Part shown: one piece after another, positions 1-10,734 of the stretch
Layout of the letters: every line of letters begins with the position of its first letter
Position numbering within the stretch: position 1 is the stretch's first letter
NCBI GenBank assembly: GCA_949358305.1
Contig: OX442319.1
Location: 12,772,001 to 12,836,000, forward strand
DNA: 64,000 nt
Source: Strigamia acuminata
Lineage: Eukaryota; Arthropoda; Chilopoda; Geophilomorpha; Linotaeniidae
Direction of reading: 5' to 3'
The notes under the pieces: model-generated
What the model saw: the letters and a program-made list of their open reading frames with translations, nothing else
Database searches by the model: none
What the model was told of the DNA's origin: nothing
Position numbers and translations under genes: made by a program

Positions 1-1
1 T

Positions 2-1348
2 CCGTGGTCGCGTGAGTTGATATACTACTTAACTGCTCAAATGCTGCCGGTCGATCCAGTCGAAGCTGCGCAAGTTCAAAAAAGCGCGCAAAATTTTGGT
101 ATGCATAAAGATATGTTGTGTCGTTTTCCACCCGTTCATATTAATGAAATTCGAAAAAGGCGTCAAATTTATCTCCCCTTGGAATTGCGCGAGCGATATT
201 TCCGCGCAATGCATTACCCACCGGTAGTGGGACACATGGGAAGAGAAAAAACCCTCCATCGTTTAAAGACGCGTGTGTATTGGCCCAACATGAGAGAAGA
301 TGTCCAAACATGGATCCAGGTTTGCGAGGCTTGTCAACGCGCGAAACCATTGAATCGCCTGCCTTATGGCAAAATGATAATGTCAAGAGCGCGCCACTTG
401 TTTTCCGCAATATATATTGATTACTATGGCAAAAAACCACGTTCAGTGGGCGGCCACTGCTACGCCTTTGTAATGGTCGACTCAGCGAGTCGTTGGTTAG
501 ACGTAAGACTAACAGAAGATTCGACTATCGCAACTTCAGTTGCGCAAATTCAGAAATTTACGAAACGCTGGGGTTTCCCCAAAATCATTATCAGCGACAA
601 TGCCCCCGCGTTCAGGTCACCTGAGTTTCGCAGCCAAATCCAGCAATTAGGCGCAGTAAATCGCTACACTGCAGCGTACCACCCCCAAGGCAACATTGCC
701 GAACGCCTGAACCAATCCTTAAAGAACTGCATTTTAGCTTACATAGACGACCACGACAGGTGGGATGTAAATATCGGCTATTTTGTTTTGGCAATTAATT
801 CGGCGTACCAAATTTCGTTAAAGTATTCTCCATTTAAGTTAGTTACAGGCCAAGAAGCCAGATTCCCTGGTGATATTGATAGTGACACAGATGACGGGGA
901 ACCTTTACCACCTTCTGAGGCTGAAAACCTTCATGAGCAAATGCGCACCATGCGAGAAAGGGCGATGAACAATTTGCGCGAATCCCAGATCCGCCACAAA
1001 AAATGGTTCGATTTAAAACGTCGCGCTCATGACTTTCGCCCTGGCGACTGGGTGACGTTGCGCAATCGGCAACCCTCTTCCGCCGACAGACAGTTTGCAG
1101 CAGGCTTACACCAGCGAACTGAGGGAGTCTATATCATTCACAAATTGGTGGGTCCCAACACTGTCATCTTAATGGACCAAAATGGCAGAAAAACACAACC
1201 ATACAACGTTGTTGAACTTCGCCATTGGCATTTTGCGCAAATTAATTTTCTAACCCTGAAAGATGTCGAAATCATCGACAAACATGTCGAAAATTATACT
1301 GCTAACACACTAGATATTTTCACTGCTTATTTTCTTTCTTTCAAATAA
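2..1348 (+). CDS. pol: Retrotransposon Pol, integrase C-terminal part (partial)
   Basis: This is the end of a Pol polyprotein. The frame is open from base 2 and the first in-frame ATG is internal, so the true start lies upstream. Visible in order are an HHCC zinc-binding integrase N-terminus (GHMGREKTLHRL, then VCEACQRAK), a DDE catalytic core (IDYYG, then SDNAPAF, then YHPQGNIAERLNQ with 34 residues between the second D and the E), and a basic C-terminal region containing FRPGDWVTLRN, as in Ty3/gypsy integrases. The integrase would cut and join element DNA into the host genome. The stop is TAA at 1346-1348, with no internal stop. It is clearly diverged from the integrase of the second element at 53-54 kb, so the two are different families. 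Confidence 0.9.
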   Translation, partial: PWSRELIYYLTAQMLPVDPVEAAQVQKSAQNFGMHKDMLCRFPPVHINEIRKRRQIYLPLELRERYFRAMHYPPVVGHMGREKTLHRLKTRVYWPNMREDVQTWIQVCEACQRAKPLNRLPYGKMIMSRARHLFSAIYIDYYGKKPRSVGGHCYAFVMVDSASRWLDVRLTEDSTIATSVAQIQKFTKRWGFPKIIISDNAPAFRSPEFRSQIQQLGAVNRYTAAYHPQGNIAERLNQSLKNCILAYIDDHDRWDVNIGYFVLAINSAYQISLKYSPFKLVTGQEARFPGDIDSDTDDGEPLPPSEAENLHEQMRTMRERAMNNLRESQIRHKKWFDLKRRAHDFRPGDWVTLRNRQPSSADRQFAAGLHQRTEGVYIIHKLVGPNTVILMDQNGRKTQPYNVVELRHWHFAQINFLTLKDVEIIDKHVENYTANTLDIFTAYFLSFK

Positions 1349-1365
1349 TTTTTCATTTTATTTTT

Positions 1366-1366
<1 letters not shown>

Positions 1367-1406
<40 letters not shown>
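1367..1406 (+). repeat. Homopolymer A40
   Basis: An uninterrupted run of 40 A begins 18 nt after the pol stop codon. It could be slippage, or a trace of an ancestral polyadenylated end that was captured between pol and the third ORF. Confidence 0.95.
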
Positions 1407-1408
<2 letters not shown>

Positions 1409-1987
1409 CAAAGTAATCCGGTGTAATTCCATCGTTACTTTAAAGAAAAATTTCATTTATGTTTTTGTGTTTCTTTATTCTTAAATATTTTATGTTTTAC
1501 GTTATTCGTTTTACGTTTCATATTTGTTCACTTCAAAATTGACTAAGTCCATTTCCAGTGAGGACAAAATTGCCCACTAGAGTGTGACACTTTTAATTGC
1601 ATTTTCAAAACACCACGTGTTTAGATTATTTATTTTCCCAATTTATTATTTCAACCTAGTTATATGTACCTATGAGTGTTTAGATTTGCATATGCTAAAC
1701 TTTCTCATTGAAGATCAATGTTAAATTTGACTATTTCTTCTAGAACATTCATTTACGATCTTTCGTTAACTTCCAATTCTTCACACTAGAGTTCGTCGTT
1801 CTATTAAAACAGTTACGACTATAATCTCCAACACCCACACTTCATACCCATGTGCTTTTATGACACCTGTGTGAGAAAATTCTCGAAGCGTTTGACACTT
1901 GTGCATTCTTCTCCTATGGATTAACTTCATGTGTTGACTTTCGTGTGTTGTGTTGTGTGCGCGTTCATAATTTGCGCAATTCTAATT

Positions 1988-2057
1988 GTAAGTAACGTTT
2001 GTGATATGTTCATTGTTTCAATTTGTGTATATAACCCCAATGATTGAAATCAATTAG
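1988..2057 (+). other. Candidate 70-nt intron in the leader of the third ORF
   Basis: A consensus donor, AATT/GTAAGT, is followed 70 nt later by TTAG/G, 26 nt before the ATG of the third ORF. The size suits a small insect intron. The pyrimidine tract before the acceptor is weak. The second element shows the same arrangement with an identical AATT/GTAAGT donor at 52836. Splicing is inferred, not shown. Confidence 0.4.
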
Positions 2058-2083
2058 GCACAATTACATCTGATTGAGACAAC

Positions 2084-4867
2084 ATGGCCGACAAACATGT
2101 GTGTCGTTGCAAGGAGGATTTTCCGGGCGAACCCTACCCGAAGAACTTTGCCGAACCGCCACTCCACGCAGTCGGGCCGCCCAAATTTCCGTGCTGGCAT
2201 CCGAACGACCCCCGTGAACACAGTTATCCGAACTTTGAGATATGCCCGGTTTGTTCCGGATACGGGTACGAACTGGTTGTTTCAGGCGTGGATAAAACTT
2301 GCCGAGCGTGTGACGGGCGGGGTGATCTTCGCCGCGGATTTCATCGCGTGTGGATGCGCCAGATTTATGGCTGGTGCCTCTTTCGTCGTGTCCAGGACAA
2401 AGTTTACCTAATCGGAGTAGAGTTTCCACAATTTCGGCCACCAAACGGGACACCAGCCATGGTGCAAAGATTCCGCGCCGGCCATTTCAAATATTGGCAT
2501 CGACTCCAGCGAGAGGCGCGACAAGCGAGGATCGTGCCCAGAAGTTGGATTTACCCGACAGCTGAGTTAATGCGCGTTACATTTGCGCAAGTGCCGAATT
2601 TGCTCGCCGACGAAATCGCCGGTTTGGACCCGATGGACCAGGAGCAGCGGGAAGTTGACGAGGCACAACCAACATTGCCCCAATTCTTCCACAGTTTCCC
2701 TGGGACCGATGCGAGTCTTCAAGAGCAGATCAGCATTGCATTAGAGTCGCTGGGAGACCTCGCCACTATCGACGACAACTCTGACACCGCACTGCCATAT
2801 TTTTATCAACGTAGGCCACCATGCTCGATAAATCGAAATCCTAATCGAGAGCAGCAACTCGCCATCAAGGTGCGCAACGCTTTGGCAACCTCATCGTCGG
2901 CGCTCCCGCACGATCCAACTCGCGACACGGAGACGGAACAATTCGTGCCCAGACCTTCGGCCGAGACGATTGCCAAGGCAGCCGAAAAGATGGCGACGCT
3001 CACCATTACCACCAAGGAGGACACCGAAAGTTTGTACTCTAATTCCACCGTGTCTAATGTTGAATTTTCGACTCCACCAACAGAAATGGCGCTACGACCA
3101 GTGCCACAACTGCAATTCATCCCTGAATCACCTGTGTTAGCGGACGATTCTGCGCAAGAAACATTGCGCAAAGAGAACATGGACGATTCTCAACAATCTA
3201 TCTCAGCCGCTAGACTTCCGGAATTCGATGTGCAATCCACCATGAGTGTGACCCCGTCGATTCTGGACATCACGAATGAAATTCGCGGTAGTGTTCCCAC
3301 CGCCAAAATAAGTGATGTGCGCAGACTGGAACGAAAGATGATTGACATTCGCGACATCAACATACCGTCTGCCAAAACTGACTTTTCTCGGCCACGCGGA
3401 CCGCCATTGAGCGCTAGACTGACACCAGCCGTAAACGCGCCGTCATCAGCGTCAACGCCGAGTTTACAAACTAACCCTGATATTGACAATTTAAATATTA
3501 ATTTATCTGCCGATCTTTTTCCAGCTTCGACCATCTCTGCTGCTTCGGCCGATGTATTCTCACAAACGTACACGATCTCACCAATTGCACCAGCAACTGA
3601 AGTTCCATCGTGTCAGCAGGCAAAACTTTCAAAAGTTCCAACTTTGCCGGTGACGCCGATTACTTATGCGCAATTTCCTGGGCGCAATGTAACTACGACA
3701 ACGACGTCCGGCGCCAACTTTAACATGTCAACCACCACGGCTGCCACCGCCAAGATTCCCGTAACCTCGACTAGCGTTTCGAGCACATCATCTTACCGGT
3801 CTCGACTCGATTGCGCAATTCCAAACATCGGAACTGGACTCTCATTCAAAAAAGTCGCTTCTCGTTGCGATTTGGCTTTCGATAAGTATGGAGTAACCCA
3901 AAAACCCGCCAACTCGTTCGAAGTCATTGAAGAATTTCTACGAAAATACGAGGTACAGATCTCCATTGAGGGACCCGGAGTGTCCCAAACTCGCTTCCAA
4001 ATTCCATGGAAGGCCTGGAATGCGCTTATTACCTTCATGATGGTGGAGGATTTCAGCATTTACCAGGGAGACTTCCGTATAACCCAGAAGGAGATGATGG
4101 ACAGGCGGCCCCACATCGCGCGCCAAGTTGCAAAACGAATGTCCGAATGTGGCACATACGATTCCGAGACAGCAATCGAGATGCTCGTGTGGATTTTGCA
4201 TCGAGAAATCTCCGTCCATCTTTACAAGATTCAGGATACCAGGGACTATCACAACATGATGGAGGAGAAGAGACGCCAAGAACGAGACGCGGAATTCGAA
4301 TTGGAAAAAACTCGAGTTGCAGAAGCCCACCGCAAAGCAGCCGAACGTGAAGCTCGTGAACAAGCAGAACAAGAGGAAGAAAAGAGACGGTCGGACGAAT
4401 TGCGCCTTCAAGAATTGCGCAATCTAATGACAGATTCAGGATTTTACCCGATGACCGCACCATCTATCCCACCGGCCCAAGGATCACAAATTTGGGATGA
4501 CACGCCTCCTCGCATCACCTTGGAACTGCTCCCCAGTTTGTTGCCACCAGCTGCGGTCGAGTGCAATTTCGCAAATGCCAATGGACCATGTCTCCAGTTT
4601 GGGATGTCTGCTGCATCGGTTCGCCAACTTTTTCAATCCCTCGCGTCTGCCGACCTCCGTATGAGACCAGAAGAGGCCAAACCCCTCCTCCATTCCCTGT
4701 ATCTCCGATACGGAGAACTCTTTTTAGATCACTGCAAAAATGAAATTAACAGGCAAGGTGCCACAAACTACCGGGACGCCATGAGAGTTGTGGTTAACGT
4801 AGCTCTCAACATGATAAAATCATTTCGGATGCCGGCCCCGTGTAGAACCTTGTCAGGTAATTCTTAA
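2084..4867 (+). CDS. Third ORF of first LTR element; DnaJ-type CxxCxGxG zinc motif and coiled coil
   Basis: This is an uninterrupted 927-codon ORF after pol, in the env position, but no signal peptide or transmembrane helix is evident, so it does not look like an envelope. The N-terminus has two CxxCxGxG motifs (CPVCSGYG at residues 54-61, CRACDGRG at 73-80), the pattern of a DnaJ zinc centre, plus further Cys at 7 and 9. A Ser/Thr/Pro-rich, probably disordered middle (about 200-600) follows. Next is a compact region around 610-715 and a strongly charged Glu/Arg/Lys-rich helix, probably a coiled coil, at about 720-780. A globular tail completes the protein. I do not recognise the family. A role as nucleic-acid or chaperone-binding accessory protein is speculation. 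The start is the first ATG after the candidate intron. TTGCGCAA palindromes lie inside the coding sequence. Confidence 0.8.
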   Translation: MADKHVCRCKEDFPGEPYPKNFAEPPLHAVGPPKFPCWHPNDPREHSYPNFEICPVCSGYGYELVVSGVDKTCRACDGRGDLRRGFHRVWMRQIYGWCLFRRVQDKVYLIGVEFPQFRPPNGTPAMVQRFRAGHFKYWHRLQREARQARIVPRSWIYPTAELMRVTFAQVPNLLADEIAGLDPMDQEQREVDEAQPTLPQFFHSFPGTDASLQEQISIALESLGDLATIDDNSDTALPYFYQRRPPCSINRNPNREQQLAIKVRNALATSSSALPHDPTRDTETEQFVPRPSAETIAKAAEKMATLTITTKEDTESLYSNSTVSNVEFSTPPTEMALRPVPQLQFIPESPVLADDSAQETLRKENMDDSQQSISAARLPEFDVQSTMSVTPSILDITNEIRGSVPTAKISDVRRLERKMIDIRDINIPSAKTDFSRPRGPPLSARLTPAVNAPSSASTPSLQTNPDIDNLNINLSADLFPASTISAASADVFSQTYTISPIAPATEVPSCQQAKLSKVPTLPVTPITYAQFPGRNVTTTTTSGANFNMSTTTAATAKIPVTSTSVSSTSSYRSRLDCAIPNIGTGLSFKKVASRCDLAFDKYGVTQKPANSFEVIEEFLRKYEVQISIEGPGVSQTRFQIPWKAWNALITFMMVEDFSIYQGDFRITQKEMMDRRPHIARQVAKRMSECGTYDSETAIEMLVWILHREISVHLYKIQDTRDYHNMMEEKRRQERDAEFELEKTRVAEAHRKAAEREAREQAEQEEEKRRSDELRLQELRNLMTDSGFYPMTAPSIPPAQGSQIWDDTPPRITLELLPSLLPPAAVECNFANANGPCLQFGMSAASVRQLFQSLASADLRMRPEEAKPLLHSLYLRYGELFLDHCKNEINRQGATNYRDAMRVVVNVALNMIKSFRMPAPCRTLSGNS

Positions 4868-6726
4868 TAAACAATAACAATTTCTTCAAATTAGATATTC
4901 TACGGTGACAACAACATCACTCGGAAGACCGTAGGACCACCTATTTTGCGCCACCATTCTCTTTGCGCAATTAAACCAACAAATCACCACCAACAGTGTC
5001 TTTCATTATTTCTGCTCATCAGACGATGTGAGAATACTTCCTTACAGCGCCCGTGTAAAATTTCTCATCTGAGTTACGGAACTGGTCTTATTCTCATCCT
5101 CACATATGAGCCGGAAATTAAAAGTATTTCATCTCAGCTATTCGTTCAAGTGCCCCGAGAACAACTCCTTATAGCGCCCGCCTAAAATTTCTCTACGGAG
5201 TTGCGGAACTGGTTTTGTTTCTCGCCACCATTACGGATGCGAATGAAGTATTTCATCATAAAAATTCATCTCACACGTCCTAGAGCATCAATTTCTTATA
5301 GCGCCCTCCTAAAATTTCTCTACGGAGTTGAGGAACTGATTTTGTGCTCTGGCCGTTGTGTTTGTGTTTCTCATCATCATCATTTTGTGTTAAGTGTTTT
5401 TCAACAAGTGTAATATTCCACAAACTGCTGGAAACATTTATTGCGCAAATTTATCTGATCTTCATCACCGCTGGATAAGTGCTCCAAAAGTGAAGTGTTA
5501 ATTTTATTATGTTTATTTTTAAATACTTTAGCATGAACAGTTAGCCGAACAATTACGAGACTTTTATTTGCTATAGTGTTTTCTCCATTATTATTATTTT
5601 CATTATTATAATTTTATTATATTGTGATATTTTTGAATTTAAATCCTGATTTATTCCAGAAATTATTCTGATTTTTAGAATTCCTCAAATTGAGATGATT
5701 AAATTTAATTTTAGTTTGTATTATTTGAATTACTGGAATGAGTCATGATAGTGATAATTATTTGTGATATTCATAATTGTGATATATTAGTGTGATTTTT
5801 CTAATTTAGTGTTTCTTCAATTTTCATCATACCTAATATTTCTAACTGTGATAATTTTCCTGTGGCAACCGGTCCGGTTGTGCATGAGGATACCTTAATC
5901 CCTATTTTTATTATTTCCCTTTAATGATTCCAAATAGTGTCATATTTATATTTTTTGTTTATCGCGCCAACATTGCGCAATTTTCATATTTCATGTTTAT
6001 TTCTCCTATCATTCCTTATATACCTACCTGATGTTAAGTCTACATACATGTATGGTATCCCTTACCTTGTTTTGTTTTGCGCATTCATTTGCGCCATGTT
6101 CCTAAAAAAAAAGGTATCCAATCCGAATAAAACCCCCTGTTGGTAAGATAAACTCTCTTGTGACATTCTTCATTTGTATTATTTTTCGTGTTTAAAATTT
6201 ATCCGCGTAGAAATTTATTGCTTCGTTTTACAAAGCAAATGGGTAAAATATTTTATTGTGATGACTTAAATTGAAAGTGTATAGCCTCGAGTCCGTCCTA
6301 ACCTAAAAAATTTAGTCCACGTCCCCCCTGTGAGTGTCGCGTGTTTAGTTAGTCTTGTCTTCGTCTATATCAAAATTGTTTAATCTTTATTCGATGAGTT
6401 TTATACGATTTATTTGAAAATGTTTGTTTATTATTATTCCTAACCTTATTGATTTATAATTTTCATTTACAAGTCGGTCGGTAGATTTATTCTCAAGCTT
6501 CCTGATGAGCTAATTTTTGTTATTATTATTTATCTGGTGACGACCCCAAATAGCCATAATCATCATATTTAATCAAGATCATATTTAGCCAAGAATTTAT
6601 ATTTAATCCAGAGTATGTTAATCTAGATACTTATTTTATATTTAACCAAGATTGTATTTATTGTTGTATTGTTTTGAGTGAGTCTCTCTCTCTTTGCCTT
6701 TATTTCAACAACTATAATAAAGGTTT
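4868..6726 (+). other. Noncoding 3' region of the first element
   Basis: About 1.9 kb separate the third ORF from the polypurine tract. Apart from the triplicated 127-bp repeat at its start the sequence is AT-rich, with TTGCGCAA at 4963, 5441 and 5973 and half-sites at 6077 and 6089. No coding sequence is supported. Confidence 0.6.
5041..5421 (+). repeat. Three tandem 127-bp units
   Basis: Units begin at 5041, 5168 and 5295 with CTTAYAGCGCCC, spaced exactly 127 bp apart. They share a core AAAATTTCTC, then GAGTTRMGGAACTG. Units two and three are closest, and the third may be incomplete. They lie just downstream of the third ORF, where some gypsy-group elements keep regulatory or insulator repeats. 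Confidence 0.85.
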
Positions 6727-6739
6727 AAGGGGAGGGGGA
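6727..6739 (+). promoter_or_regulatory. Polypurine tract
   Basis: AAGGGGAGGGGGA lies directly before TGTCACGGG. This is the usual plus-strand primer position at the edge of a 3' LTR. Confidence 0.8.
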
Positions 6740-7372
6740 TGTCACGGGCACGTCTACCCGCCTATTTTTATTTTAGAATAACCCGATCTTATTTCTTATA
6801 ATATTTTCTTGTTTCTCTCACTTGTGATGATTCATCTCACTTACTCATCTTCATTTAATGAATGCGCAATCTGGATGATGCGCATATCATTATTCTTAAC
6901 AATTGAACTCCTATTTTCACCTTTCCACCCCCTTCTCTAATTGATCTGACCAGTCACATGACTGAGTTTTCTTCTTTCCAATCATCCTAAGTTTAATCAC
7001 TTCTTCTTATGCTCTCTACTGGATAACACCATTCTCCTTTAGTAACATCTAGATTTAGTCCTCTATTATTTGCGCCTTCAACAAGCGCCACTACATCTAA
7101 CCCTATTGCGCTATTTTCTAAGCCGACATCTTTTATATTATCACTGCCCGATGATATCCCCTTTCCACTCTAGGTAATGTCATCGCGCTTTCATTCTTTT
7201 ACGCCTACAAACACCCGTCGTAAGCAAGGAACTGTCCAATATAAATTATGTTAGTCAAACGCGAGTATTAGGTTTCCTGAGTTTCTGGATGTCCACATTT
7301 GAAGGAAACAAGGTTTAGGGAAATCTACGAACTTTGCCCATTACTATTGCGCGAATTAGTTTTTGCGCGATA
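6740..7372 (+). repeat. Putative 3' LTR of the first element (right end uncertain)
   Basis: It starts TGTCACGGGCACG directly after the polypurine tract. The partner LTR is outside the window, so the end cannot be fixed. The last element-type motifs (TTGCGC at 7347 and 7363) give the estimate used here. A further array of 40-bp repeats begins about 40 bp later. Confidence 0.55.
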
Positions 7373-7410
7373 TTTGTTTAGAATTAATTATACCAACAGA
7401 ATTAATCGAG

Positions 7411-7606
7411 ACAAATGCATATTTATTTTATAGAATTTTATTTTTCTTTCATAAAAATGCATTTATTTCATAGAATTTTATTTTTCTTTCATAAAAATGC
7501 ATTTATTTCATAGAATTTTATTTTTCTTTCATAAAAATGCATTTATTTCATAGAATTTTATTTTTCTTTCATAAAAATGCATTTATTTCATTAAATTTTA
7601 TTTTAT
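7411..7606. repeat. 40-bp tandem repeat, about 4.5 copies
   Basis: The unit ATAAAAATGC ATTTATTTCA TAGAATTTTA TTTTTCTTTC recurs at 40-bp spacing (the TTTTTCTTTC block is at 7441, 7481, 7521 and 7561), with degenerate edges. Copies are nearly identical, which suggests recent expansion. Confidence 0.9.
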
Positions 7607-7703
7607 TTTGTGCATCACAATGCATAAAAGTGTATTTTCCCTCTTCAAAGTATTTTATGTCCTCATAAAAATATATATTTAGCTACAAAAATATATTTAG
7701 CAT

Positions 7704-7762
7704 TAAGACCTTGTGATTAAGCATTTTCATGGCCCATTTGTCTTAAATGTACAAGGTCTTAA
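7704..7762. repeat. 12-bp inverted repeat with 35-bp spacer
   Basis: TTAAGACCTTGT at 7704-7715 is mirrored by ACAAGGTCTTAA at 7751-7762. It may be the end structure of a small fold-back element or a chance hairpin. Confidence 0.6.
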
Positions 7763-9160
7763 CCGCCCTTACCCCTGGGATAAGGCTGTAGAAATAGAGC
7801 AACACCTGGTGGACAAAATTTACAAAATTTCAAGTACATACAACAGAAATTATTTATTTCCCCACTAGATGTCACTCCATTACATTAATCATTACTGAAG
7901 ACAACACAAAATTCAAAACTTAACTGATAGAACAAAAGAAAAATATTGATTGTATCACCAAAAAAATTATTAGAGTTAAAAAAAACCTGCATTAAATTGA
8001 TAAGTTGTTCTCTTTGACTTTGACTCTCTTCCTTTTGATCCTGATCTATAATATATATTGTACCGTATATATATTGGTTGGTTTGTTTATTTATGAAGCA
8101 GATTGACATCAACCTTCCCCTTCTTCCTTCTACTAAAAAAGAAATGGGATGATTAAGACCAAGCAAATTGGAATCAATTGCAAAAGCTTGAGCTCATTTT
8201 TATGTCTAAAATTGTGATAAGATCACAACTACTCGTAGCAGTCACTGGGAGTCTGGGACCTCAGACAAATTTTAATTTCCGGAGTTGATTAAAAGAGAAT
8301 TGGTGAATTACAAGTGGATGAATTTCAAGATAAAACAGAAATCGATTGAATAAATGAATAAAAAAATAATAAAAAAATTAAACGATGCTTTTTAATTATA
8401 ACAGGTATGATTGTGGACATGTGATGGAGTGTCAGACCTCCAAGACTCCCCCCTTGCACATCCTGCTCTGACTCCACTCACAGGTGTTTGGGGTACAAGT
8501 TCCTGTTGAACAGATGCAACACTGGATTTGTCATTAATTAATTGAATGTGATTTTCAAATGTTTGAAAACGAGCTAATTTCTTATTTCAAAGGATTAAAT
8601 GACAAATTAAATACGCGATTTTACCAAAATTGAGACGTCGATTCTCTAAGACACTCATTACGTCGGCGTAACCTCAAGAAAAATAAAAACATTAAAGTGA
8701 CACGCATATGAAATAGAAGTATAAAAAAAAGAATTAATTTCTTGTGTTTTGTTTAAGTTAGATTTATTAATTCATTAATTAATCCTTTGGTTTATTGTTT
8801 TTGTAATGTTTGGTTAGTGACTGCACACTTTGTGTGGTTTGATATAAATGTTTTAAATATGAGTTAAGACTGTTGGATGGTGTATAAAGGTCATGTGGCA
8901 CCCAGGTCTAACCTGGCAACCTGGTATATATTGTGTAACATCTGTTTGTATTATGAAAAAAAATTACAAACAGAAAATAAGCATATGTACACCTGGATTG
9001 TGGATGACCAAAGACAGCAGTTGCTGAATATTCAAACAGCTCTGAACAGAGTGTGCTTGTACTTGAACAATGTTGGAAGTTAGAACTAACTTATTGACCT
9101 TCCGACTTTGAAATTTGGGCACAAATTTTGAAGAGAATTTTTGTCGCCCAAAAAATGTAA
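7763..9160. other. Gene-less AT-rich stretch
   Basis: Only short ORFs without recognisable domains occur. CACCTG/CAGGTG hexamers lie at about 7803, 8481 and 8989. Nothing else can be supported. Confidence 0.5.
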
Positions 9161-9620
9161 TTTAGATGGATTTTTTTGAACTGTTGTTATGAAAGAATTC
9201 AATAAAAAAAGTAAATTTATATTGAATTTAATTTTATAAATTAAAAATGGCAGTTTTTAATTAAATTGCACCATTTTTCAATTAAAATGGCAATTTTTCC
9301 ATTAAATTTCATGATTTCTTCATTTTTAACAACTACCTATTATTAAAATTCATTAATTTACTAATTAAAAATGGCATTTTTATCCAATTTTATTTTCTGA
9401 ATGAATAATGGCAATTTTTATTAAATTTCATCATTTTATCAATTAAAAATAACAAAATTAATTAAATTTTATCATTTTATCCATTAAAAATAACAAAATT
9501 AATTAAATTTCATCATTTTATCAAACAAAAATGTCAATTATAATTTTATCAATTAAAAACAATTTTAATATACCACAACAAAATTTAACTTTAAAAATTA
9601 TACAAAATTAGTTACGTAAA
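9161..9620. repeat. Degenerate AT-rich cryptic repeats
   Basis: Imperfect copies of AATTAAAAATGGCAATTTTT and TTAAATTTCATCATTTTAT follow one another without a fixed period. Confidence 0.7.
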
Positions 9621-10734
9621 CCAACTTTTGCTATAATTTTTCCCCATCAGCACTGTCAATTACCAATAACACCTGCCAGCTGCTACTGATTAAGATATTC
9701 ACTTACTAAAACATCAAAACAGGTATTTTTCCCCCAAAAAAATAAAAATAAAAATAAAAAATAAAAAATAAAAAACTATACCATTTTAAGTTGAATCTCG
9801 TTTTGGCAGTGAGTTATGAAACTTTATTTAAATCACGATTGAATAATTCATTAAGGAGCGTTTAAGATCATACTTTCAATGAACTACTTTCGAGTTTGTA
9901 TTAAAAATCACAGTTCGTATCGCCGAGATCGCACGCTCGTTGAAATTACAAATAGTAGGATGAAAGAAAATCAGCCTAGATGAAGCGAAAAGGCCACGAC
10001 ACACGCCAGAACGATGAATAATCAAAGGAGTAGCATCTGCAACACGCTGACGGGTCACCAAACTAAAAAACAAGACACGCATAATGATTAATAATTACTA
10101 TGATAATTCCTCTAATCATTACATTGAAGTTATCAATTTTTTTTCAACATTTTTTTCCGTGTAAATCCTTGAAAATAGAAATTATTTTGCATTTTTCGAG
10201 ACGTGTTGTTTTATTTTTATGTTTTTTTTTCTGTATTTATGATGTGTTCATCTGAAATTAAAGAGGCAGTTTTGCCAAGGCTGCACCATTAATCCACGAA
10301 TGCATAACTTGAATGTTAAGATTGTATAGTCGTTCGTTTCGCACCTTGATCTGTCGTGATGTGGTTTTGCATCGCGGGCAGCGCGGACGAGAAATGTTGG
10401 AGTATAAAAAGGCTCATTTGTAATTTGTGTCGATTTCATGGAATTTGGAGTTCTCGTCGGCAGGTTTTGACTTGTTAATGTGATTTAATGGTTTTTGTTT
10501 GACATGATTTTTTTTATTTGGTTGCGTGGGGTTTGATTAGGGTCATTTAGCTGAAGCCGCGACCAATTAGATGTTTCGGAATGTCAAAGTGGAGGTTTTT
10601 GATGTGTGTTGTAGTGAAGTTTTTTTGCGGGAGTTTGGATTGAATTGAAAAATGAATAATTGGAGTTATTAAGGTGCGGGATTTATTTTAAAGTGCATTT
10701 GGGTCGTCTTTTCATATAAAATAGTAATCAGTGC
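9621..10734. other. Gene-less stretch with a possible TATA box at 10403
   Basis: Mostly unique AT-rich DNA with a slightly GC-richer block at 10240-10440. TATAAAAAGGC at 10403-10413 looks like a core promoter element, but no ORF or initiator follows convincingly. Confidence 0.4.

Larger units (their letters stand above)
1349..2083 (+). other. Spacer between pol and third ORF of the first element
   Basis: No coding capacity is seen. The spacer holds a 40-A tract (1367-1406) soon after the pol stop, a TTGCGCAA palindrome at 1972-1979 and a candidate short intron at 1988-2057. It probably contains the promoter or splice signals for the third ORF, but no convincing TATA box is visible before the candidate donor. 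Confidence 0.5.
1..7372 (+). mobile_element. Ty3/gypsy-like LTR retrotransposon, 3' part (cut by window start)
   Basis: A pol reading frame already open at the first base is followed by a second long ORF, a noncoding tail with triplicated repeats, a purine tract at 6727-6739 and a TGTCAC... LTR start at 6740. This is the order of a Ty3/gypsy-like element with an extra ORF after pol. The 5' LTR, gag and most of pol lie outside the window, so the LTR length and target duplication cannot be read. The right end is set only by where the element's characteristic GCGCAA/TTGCGC motifs stop (about 7370) and is uncertain. Both ORFs are uninterrupted, so the copy may be young. Confidence 0.8.

Noticed and set aside
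2084-4867. Envelope gene of an errantivirus-like element
   Set aside because: It has the right position, but no signal peptide, transmembrane helix or envelope-like cysteine pattern is visible. It is a cytoplasmic-looking protein with a zinc motif and coiled coil.
7885-8166. 93-aa ORF on the - strand
   Set aside because: AT-rich composition and no recognisable domain or splice context.
10403-10413. TATAAAAAGGC as a promoter
   Set aside because: No initiator, leader or ORF follows; kept only as a remark.
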